Positions 27,315-38,948 of a stretch of 64,000 bases of DNA are shown piece after piece. Within the stretch, counting starts at the first letter, position 1. Every line of letters begins with the position of its first letter. The notes beneath the pieces are model-generated. The model worked only from the letters and a program-made list of their open reading frames with translations, had not been told where the DNA came from and made no database searches. This DNA comes from Liolophura sinensis (lineage: Eukaryota > Mollusca > Polyplacophora > Chitonida > Chitonidae), in assembly GCF_032854445.1 (NCBI RefSeq), contig NC_088300.1:56330984-56394983 (forward strand), read 5' to 3'. The position numbers and the translations under genes were made by a program.

Positions 27315-27571
27315 CGTGGCTCAGTTGGTTAGCGCGCTAGCGCAGCGTAATGACCGAGGAGTCTCTCACCAATGCGGTCGCTGTGAGTTCAAGTCCAGCT
27401 CATGCTGGCTTCCTCTCCGGCCGTAAGTGGGAAGCTCTTTAAGCAACCTGCGGATGGTCGTGGGTTTCCCCCAGGCTCTGCCCAGTCTCCCCCACCAAAA
27501 TGCTGGCCGCCGTCGTATAAGTAAAATATTCTTGAGTACGGCGTAAACCACCAATCAAATAAATAAACAAA
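27315..27571 (+). mobile_element. V-SINE, full-length copy with 12-bp target-site duplication
   Basis: The tRNA-like head has an A box (gtggctcagttggttagcgc) and a B box (gagttcaagtccagc). The middle reads cttcctctccggccgtaagt, and the conserved 3' part includes aaaatgctggccgccgtcgt and gagtacggcgtaaac, ending in caatcaaataaataaac. It is flanked by identical 12-bp repeats tatgatcaacac at 27303-27314 and 27572-27583. That proves a single integrated element and fixes its ends. The head is tRNA-derived, so transcription should be by RNA polymerase III. It is likely related to the molluscan RUDI family of V-SINEs, a family name I give from memory. Confidence 0.92.
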
Positions 27572-28206
27572 TATGATCAACACTGCTAGTCAGTTCGTCG
27601 CCTAGAATGAAATCATACATGTAAAATTATGAATTATGTGTTTGCTCATTTGACAGACTTATGATTTGACTTACTTAGCTATATTCATATTTCAAATGAA
27701 GTCACTGGTGCATGATTGATCATTTTGTGTTTGCTCGTTTGATAGGTATCTATTTAATAACTATTTGTCTTTTCATAGTTGGTTTTTCGTCAATCTCAAG
27801 ATGCCACTCATAGGATCGTGGTCAGTCTTATGTGTGCTTGAGGATCTGTACAGATGATGGATGTTCAACGTTCTACTTAACGTCAATTTATTTAACTTAG
27901 ATAACGGCAGTCAGGTTTATGAATGATGATGGATTGGGACAGGTGGTTAGTGTTCATACTGAATCAGGAGTTTGCAAGGGAGGCAATTCAAGCATTATTT
28001 GTGCAAAAGTACTGTCCCTTTACATTTTAAACTTACCTCCCACCAGCAGACTAACGTGTACAGAGTTAACGTCGAGTCACTCCCGAGAAGCCTAAAATAA
28101 GTCTAAACTAATGTTTCGAAAGGTTGCCGGTAAATCACATCGCCTTATATAAGGCGTCATGAAATTATTTAGGACATTGGACAATTATGTTTCTTTTTTT
28201 GCTTTA

Positions 28207-28464
28207 GGGGCCTCTGTGGCTCAGTTGGTTAGCGCGCTGACCCAGGAGCCTTTCACCAATGCGGTCGCTGTGAGTTCAAGTCCAGCTCTTGCTGGCTTCC
28301 TCTCCGGTCGTACGTGGGAAGGTCTCCAGCAACCTTCGGATGGTCGTGGGTTTCCACCGGGCTCTGCCCGGTTTCCACCCACCATAATGCTGGCCACCGT
28401 CGTGAAATATTCTTGAGTACGCCGTAAAACACCAATCAAATAAATAAATAAATAAATAAATACA
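28207..28464 (+). mobile_element. V-SINE, near full-length, 12-bp target-site duplication, inserted in a LINE fragment
   Basis: It starts ggggcctctgtggctcagtt and ends in (AAAT)n. The 12-bp direct repeats ttttttgcttta sit at 28195-28206 and 28465-28476. The head has lost about 14 bases (gctagcgcagcgta) between the A and B boxes. The target is the 3' coding end of a minus-strand LINE. Confidence 0.92.
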
Positions 28465-28476
28465 TTTTTTGCTTTA

Positions 28477-28900
28477 CCTCGCAACCCGCCGTTAGTTTTG
28501 ATCAAGTTTTCGTATTGATCCCAAAAATGCTGAACAGTTGAGAATTTTAAAAATAAGTGCACTATTGTTTCTTTATTTAGCTTACAGCAAGTATTATCTG
28601 ATGTTCGTCCAATTGTATGAAGATATGCATTGGTTGGAATTATTCTATGTAAAAACTCATATTGCATGTCTTTCAGATATATATTCGGAGAACGGTGGAA
28701 AGCGGCAATAAAAACATCACGCCAATCTGTATTTCTTATATTGAGTGCATTTTCCCAATTCCGATATTTTTCCCTGCAATTCGCTTGGTCTTTAAACTAT
28801 CGTAGTAAACTCTTGCTTCTTTTTTTCTCTAACCAAGATTTAAAATGAAAAGGGAAATTCTGGTCTCATAAGATTCTAAATAACTTCATGATTATCATGA
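28477..28900 (-). mobile_element. LINE C-terminal fragment (reverse-transcriptase tail, zinc-knuckle region)
   Basis: The minus strand encodes WRDVFIAAFHRSPNIYLKDM then QYEFLHRIIPTNAYLHTIGR, followed by TSDNTCCKLNKETIVHLFLK and a phenylalanine-tryptophan (FW) motif. This order of HRI.PTN..L..IGR...D.C..C..E.I.HLF....FW is the zinc-binding region found after the RT domain of L1/Tx1-type and related LINEs. There is no RT core here, so it is a 5'-truncated copy, typical of LINE retrotransposition. It was later cut by the SINE at 28207-28464. Confidence 0.75.
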
Positions 28901-30600
28901 CATGTATAACATTTCCAAACATATTCAAAGGAATTACACAGATGGCCAATAAAATTTTATTCGACATTGGGATACATATATATATATATAAATATATATA
29001 TGAAAATCTCGGAAATTGACTCGGTACTAAGCTCATCAGTAACGGATCACACAACTACACCACGGTGGTATTAAACATTAAACTGAACCAAAATATCATT
29101 CTGCATGAAAGTCAATTGTGGCTCATGGCAATTTTGAAAGGTCGGTGAACTGCGGACATTCCGCTTTCCTTCACGCTTAAAACCCACTGCCATCACAGCG
29201 TTAATTAAGTAAAACAAGCCCTCCATGAAGCACACGGGCACGGCCCAGCACAATTTAAATGAATACAATTTGAGGTTAAATGTTAAGTATGCATCCTAAA
29301 CTGTAGTGTTGTATTTTAACACATACCATCTTTTTTCTCGTCGCGCTCAACCACTCAATCGAGAGGATTTGTCTATAGTGCCCACGGTTTTTGACAACAC
29401 AACATTGTATCTCGGATTCGCCTGGCAAGGTGGTGTAGTCCCCGTCAATCATGGGCTAACCTATACATTCATCGAGGCGAAAAATACATTCTGATAAGTA
29501 AATTGTTGTAGCGTATAGGCGGTTCTGGTGTAAATAAAGACAGCATTGTGAACAACTTTTTATTACTTTTTTATTATTATTTAGCCCGGGACATACCCGT
29601 ATAAGCATAAATTATTGACTGTTGACCAAGAATTTACAGTGCTCGCGCAATACCCATGTGGCCTGGGTAACAGGATATTCCGCACATAGGCTACTGTTTG
29701 GAATGTTGTTGTAATCATCTGGCATATCTATACAATGTTCCTATAATAATGTTTGAAAGTTAGATGTATTAATCGACAAGAAAACAGTACAAATATTCAA
29801 CAATGGGATACAATTAAGTATTGAGACAGAAACAGTCTAGTAGGAGTATAGCTAAAAATATAACACTTCAAATGTCCTTAAAATATGCGCATACACTTAT
29901 GTGGTCTTCGAGTGATCTTTTCCTTTTTAATATAGCATGTATCTGTATATATAACGACTTATACATATGTCTATTAATACAAATGATGCGTGTAATTAAT
30001 ACACAGGCACTAATTTCATTGTCGTCAGTGTCATGGAGTAAGCCAATAGTTCGTCTGCAGCCTACAATTTGATATCAGTCTTTATAAGTATAGTTTGCAA
30101 TCATATCAGATTGTATATCTAGGCCTGCATATCATAGATTACCATGCAGAGCTTTATTATTGCCATGTCGAAGGGGGCAGTCAAAGGCTAAATGTAATAT
30201 ATATTCAATGATGCAATACATTACCTCCACAATATGTTAAAAAAATAAGAGCAGCATTAGTGTTAATACAAATATAAAACATATAATCTAATCACAAATT
30301 GAATTTAAAGAACCGAACTGTAACTCATGCCCCCTCTCCTGTTAAAATTAAAATGGTAGGAACAGGCAAACACTTGAATTTAATTACATTGTGAGCTGCT
30401 TTTAGGCTCATTAATAATCTCCGATGTATAATTAAAGACATTTCTTTATACATTATCTCACAAGATCATATGCTCAAGTTGGCAGTGTTTGATTACTGAA
30501 CTCATTTACCCAGCCCTGTTAATTACCTCTCTCTCTCTCTTTTAGTCGCCTAAAGAGCCCTCTGTTTATTGGTGAAAGTTGCTTCTTTCACTTAGCTTTA
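28901..30600. other. Intergenic, no gene seen
   Basis: Short open frames only, with no domain. An imperfect TA run lies at 28974-28999. The stretch 30360-30600 contains several homeodomain-type cores (ttaattac, attaataatc) and a CT run at 30527-30541. Confidence 0.45.
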
Positions 30601-30604
30601 TCGG

Positions 30605-31012
30605 GGGATGTTTATTCGGTTTAGGAGATGCTTATCTGGTGAACCTTTCTTTGGTTTGACATATGCTTATTTGGTTTGGGTGATGCCTATATATATGCTT
30701 GGCTGTTTTGAGAGGTGCTTATTCGGTGTGGGAGATGTTTGTTTGGTATAGGGTATGATTGTTTGGTTTGGGTGATGTTTGTTTGGTTTGGGAGATGCTT
30801 GTTTGGTTTTGGATATGCTTTTGGTTTGGGAGATGCTTGTTTGGTTTGGGACATGCTTGTTTAGTTTGGGTGATGCTTGTTTGGTTTGGGACATGCTTGT
30901 TTGGTTTGGGACATGCTTGTTTGGTTTGGGTGATGCTTGTTTGGTTTGGGTGATGCTTGTTTGGTTTGGGACACGCTTGTTTGGTTTGGGACATGCTTGT
31001 TTGGTTTGGGAG
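30605..31012. repeat. Minisatellite, 20-bp unit (array A)
   Basis: About 20 copies of the 20-bp unit tgcttgtttggtttgggaca with variants gtgatgcttg and agatgcttg. It ends in gatatatattgggcggtgttcgccttccatac-type sequence, which is also found after array B at 31688-31865. The long open frames on both strands are artefacts. Confidence 0.93.
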
Positions 31013-31681
31013 ATATATATTGGGCGGTGTTCGCCTTCCATACCCGTTGCCAGCAAAGGTGTGACGGATGAACAGACGCCAATATTTTTGTCGACGGCCC
31101 CTTTGTTGATGGCTGGTGGGTGGTCTGCACAGGAAACACTTAATGATCATGCAACTCTCCGCCAGGAGACTGAATTTAGGGCTGAAATGGGAACGCTTCC
31201 AAATTATGGAAACCCACCGTGACCGCACACCACCTTGTGCTTGACTTTACCGAATTGTCCCCCTGTGCTCGGAGAATCATAGGCTTATATCAAGCCCGTC
31301 TTGTATGCCAGGAATTCTTTCCGAATTAAATTCGGAGTGTTCCCGGTGCGACCAACCTTACCTTTTTGCCGAAAAAACAAATCATACGACGTTTTTGGCA
31401 CAGGTAATAACAATGCATCGTACTCGACCCATCTATCAGAAACAATGCAGTGATTAATATAGAGTAATTCCGGGAGTATATGATATTGTTTGATTTAAAG
31501 CATGTGACCTAAAAGCGAGCGGAACTGAAAACAAGCAATACATCGAGCGTGTGTGCACTTTACAAGCTTAGCGAGGCGTGCATCTAACGCCACGCAGCTA
31601 CAACAATCAAAATACATTTACAGATATAACATACAAAATTAAAATGACAATCGCCAACGGAATCCATGTATTTTACATCAT
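31013..31681. other. Spacer between the two 20-bp arrays
   Basis: No coding gene seen. The first part (31020-31240) is GC-richer than its surroundings and unassigned. Confidence 0.45.
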
Positions 31682-31866
31682 GTTTACTTGGTTTGGGATA
31701 TGCTTATTCAGTTCGGGGAGATGGTTGTTTGGTTTGGAATATGCTTGTTCTGTTCCGGAGATGTTTGTTTAGTTTTGGAGATGGTGGTTTGGTTTCGGAG
31801 ATGCTTATTCAGTTTGGAAAATGCTTGTTTGGTTTGTGAGATGGTTTTTTCATTTGGGAGATGTAT
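31682..31866. repeat. Minisatellite, 20-bp unit, diverged (array B)
   Basis: About nine degenerate copies of the array-A unit (gatgcttattcagtttggaa and the like). Array B is followed by ggcgctgttcgccttccata, nearly the same flank as array A. The shared flank suggests one repeat element carrying a variable tandem core, present twice about 0.85 kb apart. Confidence 0.85.
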
Positions 31867-32390
31867 TTTTGGCGCTGTTCGCCTTCCATACTCATTGTTG
31901 CAGCGATATAAGGCTTTAAAGACCAGAGCCAGTGAGGACGTCTCATGACGTTATGCCGCATGGAGCAATATTTGCAATATTCATGTATAGGTTATCATGC
32001 AATATCCTCTCTCTACGATTAAAAGAAATTGTATCTGCACCGGGAATAGCGATGCGGATAAGCTACACAAAACCCCAACAAATTATACAATTTTGATTCA
32101 AAACTTATCCTGCTCACTTAAATCCTAATTATTAGTTTTTGATACGTAGATATGTTGATTTCCCTACGACGTACATAGCCATAACTATTGTATGAGGCTA
32201 CAGATTTGCTGTTACACTTACCAAAATCGATATTAGAATTGCAAGCTAGGAGTCCTAGAAGTATAACAGTTTCGAATTGTAAAGTACTCAGCGGTGATAT
32301 TCCATTTTGAATAGCAAGTGAATGGATAATAATGAACAATTATTTTTATATTTTTTATCTGACTGTTGTTTTACGTCATGCATTCTCCAG

Positions 32391-32912
32391 AACCTTCCAC
32401 TGATATGATGGCGGTCATGTTTTGTGGGTGGAGGTAAACCGGAAACCTTCCACTGACACGATGGCGGCCATGTTTTGTTGGTGGAGTAAACCGGAAACCT
32501 TCCACTGATACGATGGCGGTCATGTTTTGTTGGTGGAGTAAACCGGAAACCTTCCACTGATACAATGGCGGTCATGTTTTGTGGGTGGAGTAAACCGGAA
32601 ACCTTCCACTGATACGATGGCGGTCATGTTTTGTGGGTGGAGCAAACCGGAAACCTTCCACTGATACGATGGCGGTCATGTTTTGTGGGTGGAGTCAACC
32701 GGAAACCTTCCACTGATACGATGGCGGTCATGTTTTGTGGGTGGAGTAAACCGGAAACCTTCCACTGATACGATGGCGGTCATGTTTTGTGGGTGGAGCA
32801 AACTGGAAACCTTCCACTGATACGATGGCGGTCATGTTTTGTGGGTGGAGTAAACCGGAAACCTTCCACTGATACGATGATGGTCATGTTTTACATGTAG
32901 GTGGAGTAAAAA
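32391..32912. repeat. Minisatellite, 52-bp unit
   Basis: About ten copies of a 52-bp unit: aaccttccactgatacgatg, gcggtcatgttttgtgggtg, gagtaaaccgga. The period is 52 bp (53 in the first copy). Each copy contains gatggcggtcatg, similar to a YY1-type site. Confidence 0.95.
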
Positions 32913-34672
32913 CGGAAAATCGCAGACCTTTGACAAGTTACTGAGTCACACATGCGACATACAAATATGCATAATCTATATTGATGGAAGATAATTAGTG
33001 ATTTTGCATGTGTAAGATAGCATACCGTCACTATAGCTCCTAGGAAAAGTGAGAGTGAGTTACTTAATAAAAAGTATAGTACAGGCTGTGGTACATTTTA
33101 TGTATAGGGAGCCGCTCAGTATGCACCACACACCTAAACCGCATTTAGAATTCAGCAAGTAACAATGTCGCCAGTCCGCATGGCGAAAAAAAATGTAATC
33201 AGCTGCATGTAAATAGATGGTGAAGTTATTTATTTGTTGTCCAATTCGGTACACTCAAGTCAAACCCGTGTCGGGTCATACCAAAGACTTAAAAATGGTA
33301 TACTTGTTTTTGCCTCGCTTGCATGGCACTCAGCACTGAGAGGTTAGAAAACCTTCCCACATACGGCCGGCACCCAGTTATAGAGCTTAGTCTTATAACT
33401 AAGCCGTCCAATGGAATGTCTCAGCACATGTATCTTCAGTCACATGCTGTTTCTTATTCCACTGTCTTGTACACTGGACGGACACGCTTATTGGTCACAA
33501 CAGCTCCTTCGCTCTGGTACTTCATGGGCCTAAACCTGTAATATGCATTTGAAATGAAGTCGAAATGAAATCTTCAGGCAATACATATATCGCTACACTT
33601 TTATATCTTTCCGTTTACAACCTTGATGCGTCGGCTAAGCTATAGTCTTAATTTCTGCCAAAATCCAGTCAATAACTCATTTATCAAGACGCTTTAAAAT
33701 ACATCAAGTGACGCTTTTACTGACTAATTTCAACCACAGCTTAAACACTGTTCATTCAGAATCATACTTGTAAAGCCATTGTTCCACTTCAAAACCAGTG
33801 ATGATAGAAATGCATGTGTGTTATCATTAAAACACATGGATTTCAATCATTTCGATGTTTTTCATTAACCAAAGGGTCACACGGTTCACTGCCAATCACA
33901 TTTTACTCTTCTTGATATAAAGAACATTAATCGCTTGTGTAGAAAATCGCCACAATGAAAATTAAGGGGGTTCTTAATTACGTTCACATTGTTCCAATTT
34001 CATCAGATTGTACCTGACGATGGAACGAAATGGTGGCAGGATAGTGCGAAGTGATGTCACGATAGCGAAAGTATGGAACAACACTGCGATGACACGATAC
34101 TGCGACACGATGACAAATATACTGCAAAGCGATTGACCGAAGCTAAAATGTGATGATCGCACGTAGGATTTTTGTGCATCTTCTAGCATAGAAAAATGAT
34201 TAAAATATAGAAAATACACTGTCATACTTACCATGCTCAGGCTGACTTAAGTATGGGTTAACATATGTCACAAATTGTTTAGAAAGTATCCTAAATATTT
34301 CAAAAAGAAAAATATTTAGAGACACTCTAACAAAAACCATATAAACTTGGTCATTGTGCTTTAGACTTTTCTCATTTCCATGAGGGCAGTATTGTACAAA
34401 ATAAAGCTGGAATTAAACCATATTCTTAAATAACAAAAATACTGTTACAGAACTGCAAAACTCCTTTGTTTATTGACTGTAGGGTAGATTGTCAATATCG
34501 ATCGTTCACACGCACCTACATGTGGCAGTATAACTGTTCTGACTCGGCACATCTGGCTGTCGTCTGTTCATCTCTGACAAAGGCCTCGTGGCTATTGTCT
34601 TACAGATGATTATTAATTTACCTGTATGTGCATTACACCTCTGTATGGTGATATATGTATGGTCTTCCTATA

Positions 34673-34673
<1 letters not shown>
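32913..34673. other. Intergenic, no gene seen
   Basis: AT-rich, short open frames only. A 24-bp stretch near 33345-33368 (aaccttcccacatacggccg) resembles part of the SINE but is too short to call. Confidence 0.45.

Positions 34674-34752
<79 letters not shown>
34674..34752. repeat. (TA)n microsatellite next to a SINE fragment
   Basis: A TA run of more than 70 bp directly abuts the 5' end of a truncated SINE at 34753. The long Tyr-Ile open frame across it is an artefact. Confidence 0.95.
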
Positions 34753-34754
<2 letters not shown>

Positions 34755-34880
34755 AGCTCTTGTTGGCTACGCGGGAAGGTCTGTCAGATTTCCCCCGGTT
34801 TCCTCCAACCATAAAGCTATTCCACGTCGTATAAGTGGATTATTCTTGAGTACGATGTAAAACACCAATCAAATGCATGT
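34753..34880 (+). mobile_element. V-SINE, 5'-truncated copy after a TA run
   Basis: It begins in the B-box region (ccagctcttgttggctacgc), then cccccggtttcctccaacca, cgtcgtataagtggattatt and gagtacgatgtaaaacacca. It is diverged and has no clear target duplication, because the left side is the TA microsatellite. Confidence 0.85.
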
Positions 34881-35227
34881 AGTATCTTAAACTGTCATTA
34901 ATTTTGGGGGGAGTTTTTAAACCCATTTAATCTTGAAGCTTATTCATTCGTGATGAAAGCCCAAATGATGAATCATTAGATATGCTTTCCTGGAAATCAC
35001 ACATTAAGACGATATTATTTTCCCCACCGCTTTAAACTGTTCAAACAGTATGCCTACTACCATTTACAAGAAACATTAGCTTAGTCCATGCGGATATTCC
35101 ACAGGCAACGTACGGCCACTGTTGAAGGGTTCTGGTTGCTGGTCAGCGTCCCCTGCGCTTCAGTCTCTTTTTACTTGGGGGACCTGGTTGACGTCGAAGC
35201 AAGCGGAGGAGTTATGCTGGTGACTGT

Positions 35228-35767
35228 TTACCCTAGTGGATGTTTACAACATGAGGATTTATTACCAGGCACCCCAGAATGCCCTGGGACCCAAGCGAAG
35301 CAAATGTCAAGACCAGCAAAGAATAGAGAGGACGACAGAAAAACTAATTCGTACAGGACAGGGTGGCATTTTGTCCCATTAAATGACGTTATTGACTGTA
35401 AAGCACTAAGAGAATCTGTGAATATAACAGCTCTTAATGGTCTTAAATCCAAAAGAAAGAGCAGAGCATTAAGAATTGCACAGAGTTCGGCTGAATATAC
35501 AGACAGGTTATCCGACAATCTAAGAACTATTTCATATCGCAATTCTGGTAGGCAAACCAAAGCCCCAGTCTTACCAGTAGCATGACACTTAGAGGCATCG
35601 ATATAAATTTGCATGTATGCAGACCAATTGCTGCTTACGTATTCGTTAGAAATCACAGAAATATAGTGAGAACTGTCTGATTTCTTGACCTGAGAGTGCA
35701 GGTCCATGGATACAAATGGTGTTTGGACCTTTCTGGGTGGGAGGGGGTGGGAGATGCCTGGACACAT
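35228..35767 (-). pseudogene. LINE ORF2 RNase H domain
   Basis: The minus-strand frame carries the RNase H active-site series: YIDASKC (Asp), YSAELCAIL (Glu), IFTDSLSALQS (Asp) and WVPGHSGVPGN (His). Such a domain C-terminal to the RT is characteristic of I-clade elements. Here it is cut off from the RT by frame breaks. Confidence 0.82.
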
Positions 35768-36176
35768 TCCTTCTGTAAACTTCCGGTACTGACCCCAGCA
35801 CTCTGCAAAATATCCTGAGCACGAACATTAAAAGGCTGTGACTTTTTTGGCATTATAGAGAGAATCATAAACACTGAACTGGCTTAATTATGTAGAGAGC
35901 TTTCTAACTCCATCCCAAATTTTGCTGTGTGCTGTTTGCGTCTAATTGAGAGCGGTAGTGGACCTGAAGAACATTTAGAGTAGTAGTTTTCATCTCTACA
36001 GTGCAAATTCGTAACGCTGCACACTGGATAGAGTCAAGTCTAAACGTTAAAGTATCGCAAGCCGAATCAAAAGCTTCACATCCATAATCAGCCTGGATCG
36101 AATTAACGACCTATATATTAAGAATAAGGATTTATAATCAGCTCCACGGCTTTTCCGATATATAAACCTCATCAAG

Positions 36177-37625
36177 TTAAGCACTTTTTTTGCATTTGAG
36201 AACAACATTATCAATATGTTTGTGCCAGGTTAATTTGGTGTCAAAAGTAACACCCAAGTATCGGAAGAATGAAGACAGCTTTATATTGGTGTTACCGAGC
36301 TTAAGCGATATGTGCGGCAAAATCCTCCTTTTCGTGAACACAACCGCCTCTGACTTCATACACGAAAAACGGAACCCCCAAAGCTTACTCCATCGTATTA
36401 TTGCGTCTCGAGCCTGTTGGATGTGCAGCGTTCAGATCCTGGCACTAGAACCACAGAGCTTTGTCGTCTGCAAAAAAGAGTACAAGGGATGATAAGATGA
36501 AGGACAGAGGGCAGATCATTTGTAGCAATGTTGAAAAGAGCGGGAGATATTACACTACCCTAAGGAGTACCATTCTCAATATTCATTGGATTTGAGTAGG
36601 TCTTACCAATTCGAACTCGCGTAACTCGCTCAGACAAAAAGCTTTTCACCCAGCCGAGCATTTTATCTCCGATACCAATATCCTGCACCTTGATGAGTAA
36701 CCCTCTTCTCCATATCATGTCGTATGCCTTCTCGATAACCAAGAACACAGCCAAGACAGGCTCTCTGTATAAAAACGGCTTTTGGACAGAGGACTCTAAA
36801 TGCACTAAATGATCTGATGTGCAACGGTTATTTCTATACCCACTCTGCACATATGAAAATTATTTTTAGTTAGAAACCACACAAGTCTGGAGTTTACCAT
36901 GGTCACCATTTCATACAGCTCCGATGTTGATGCTATCGGACGGTACCACCCCGGCCCTGCAGCATTCTTTCTGGGCAATTGGAATCACCATGGCTGTTTC
37001 CAGCACGCTGGAAGACTCATTCTTGACCAAATAGTGTTGTACAACAGCAATATAGCTTTAAGGCATTCATCAGGTAGATTTTTTAACATTTATTTTTTTA
37101 TTTGATTGATGTTTTACGCCGTACTCAAGAATATTTCACTTATACGACAGCGGCCAGCATTATGGTGGGAGGAAACTGGGCAGTACCCGGGGGAAGCCCA
37201 TGACCATCGCAGGTTGCTGGAGATCTTCCCAGTTACGGCCGGAAAAGAAGCCAGCATGAGCTGGACTTGAACTCACAGCGACCGCATTGGTGAGAGGCTT
37301 CTGGGTCATTATGCTGCGTTAGCGCGCTAACCAGCTGAGCCACGGAGGCCCTCTTTTTTAAACATAGATTCATATACCCATCCTCCCCTGATGTGGAATC
37401 TTTTTTCCTATTCAGAGCTTGCTGAAGTTCCAGGAGAGAGAATTCGTCATTAATGGCCAAATCATCGAATAAAATATTATCAAAACTATGGAATAGTTCT
37501 TGTTGTTTTTTGTGTTTGATAAAATCAGAATCAATGCTACTAGAACTTGAAACGTATGCAAACTTTTCCACTGGCAGATTACACTTATCAAAGTCACTAA
37601 CACAGGATGAATTATCAGATATCAA
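36177..37625 (-). pseudogene. LINE ORF2 reverse-transcriptase domain, interrupted by a SINE
   Basis: The RT start (ELQQALNRKKDSTSGEDGYM) is followed at 37351 by the SINE. It resumes left of 37079 with LPDECLKAILLLYN and continues to MQSGYRNNRCTSDHL (36850), FLVIEKAYDMIWRRG, NGTP-stop-GSV (near 36560) and an FADD box near 36470. The thumb-region segment FFRYLGVTFDTKLTWHKHI is at 36280-36200. Two problems are visible: the first catalytic aspartate of the palm (normally F-x-D-x-x-K-A-Y-D) is Val in FLVIEKAYD, and the PQG motif has a stop at Gln. There are also frame changes before the FADD box. Confidence 0.82.
37090..37353 (-). mobile_element. V-SINE inserted in the LINE reverse-transcriptase domain
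   Basis: A complete minus-strand copy: tail at 37090-37105, gatgttttacgccgtactca, then the tRNA-like head ending ccacggaggccctc at about 37353. Near-identical direct repeats flank it: ttttttaacat at 37079-37089 and ttttttaaacat at 37354-37365. Joining the LINE across one copy of the repeat restores a continuous RT reading frame, which shows that the SINE came second. Confidence 0.92.
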
Positions 37626-37689
37626 TGTAGGAATACTATTAGACTTCTTAGCACCACTTACTGCCTTTACCTGGGCCTATACCCTCTTT

Positions 37690-38718
37690 AGTGGTGCTGA
37701 ACTAGTAATGTCAGAGCAGTACTTTCGACAATAGGCTTTCTGGGCTTGCTTGGTTGTACGCTGTGCAATAACCTTACATTTCCGATAAAAAAAAACCATA
37801 TCGTTGATCAAGCGGGTGTGGGACTCTCTGTTCTTTGCTCTTTTACGCTGACGTATGGCATCAGCACACTCTGTCGTCCACCATGGAACTGGGGGCTTCG
37901 ACCAGACCGCCTCTGACTTCGGTATGGAGATACTGGCTGCAGAGTTGATAGCGCCTATAATGTTGTCAGTAAATTGATCAACGTTATCAGAAACAACAGA
38001 TTCATTAAATGACGACAAGCATTCAGTGGCATAGGTACTCCAATCAGCTCTTTGTATTTTCGATCTAGGCAGGTTACCTACATCATTATATTGTGGTGAT
38101 ACCACGAATGTAGCAGCCACAGGGTGGTGATCACTTCCATAAGGTGAATCATAGTAGACATACAATGAAAAACCAGGACATAACTCATTGGAACGCAAAG
38201 CCAAACCAAGGGCAGATAACTTGCCCGAGCGGACGTCGAGTCTTGTCCCACATCCGTCTTTTAACATAATTAAATCATTATCATCGACGAAGTCTTCAAC
38301 TACAGAACCACTGGCATGAGTTGATGAGCTACCCCACAACACATTACGTGCATTAAAATCACCACAAATTATTTTAGGGCCCTTAGCAGTCGAAACTGAC
38401 ACTGCGCTCAGAAATATCCAGACTATTATATCTAGTTTATCTATTCTCAACCCGACCCTCTGTAAAGAAAATTTGAAATCCCTGGACTTCAATACTACAG
38501 AATTCTGGGAAGTGAATTTTCGTGAATGAAATACCACTTTTCATTAACATATCCAGCCCACCCCTGGCTATACCAATTCTGTCATTTCTTTTTATGAGAT
38601 ATCTTGGGAATGTAACGTTATACTTAGGTTTCAGAAATGTGTCTTGGAGACAAATTACATCAGGCTCAACATTAACATCAGCTAAGAAAACTTTGAATTC
38701 TTGACCATGAGCAAACAA
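37690..38718 (-). pseudogene. LINE ORF2 endonuclease domain (APE type), frameshifted
   Basis: The first frame (38718-38437) carries DVICLQDTFLKP, the LQET-like motif of exonuclease/endonuclease/phosphatase nucleases. The second frame (from about 38537) carries ICGDFNARNVLWGS and GSDHHPVAAT, the GDFN and SDH signatures. The change of frame near 38440-38540 breaks the domain. This nuclease nicks target DNA for reverse transcription in intact relatives. Confidence 0.82.
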
Positions 38719-38948
38719 AGACTGAATGTTTTAATGCAGTATACAGAAAGCCATCGTGAGGAATATACACACGGATGTTTAGATTTCTTGTATAATCCAT
38801 CATTTACCGGCGATGTTCCTTTGCTTCAGCAGAGCCACAGGGAACAACGATCTCACTACCAGGATGGCGACGAGTGCAGTCAGCGATGAAACTGATAACT
38901 CCGAGTTCTTAGGAACTTTAGCACAATGAAACAAAATTTCTGTTATCA

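Noticed and set aside
26725-27426. 233-codon open frame ending in SINE sequence
   Set aside because: It runs through the 36-bp array and then into the SINE, so it is a chimera of repeats.
30667-31228. Several 90-170-codon frames, Lys/Pro/Asn-rich or Cys/Leu-rich
   Set aside because: All derive from the 20-bp array.
33345-33368. Possible SINE remnant
   Set aside because: Only about 24 bp resemble the SINE middle; too short to separate from chance.
35088-35585. 165-codon open frame (plus)
   Set aside because: It is the antisense shadow of the LINE RNase H domain.
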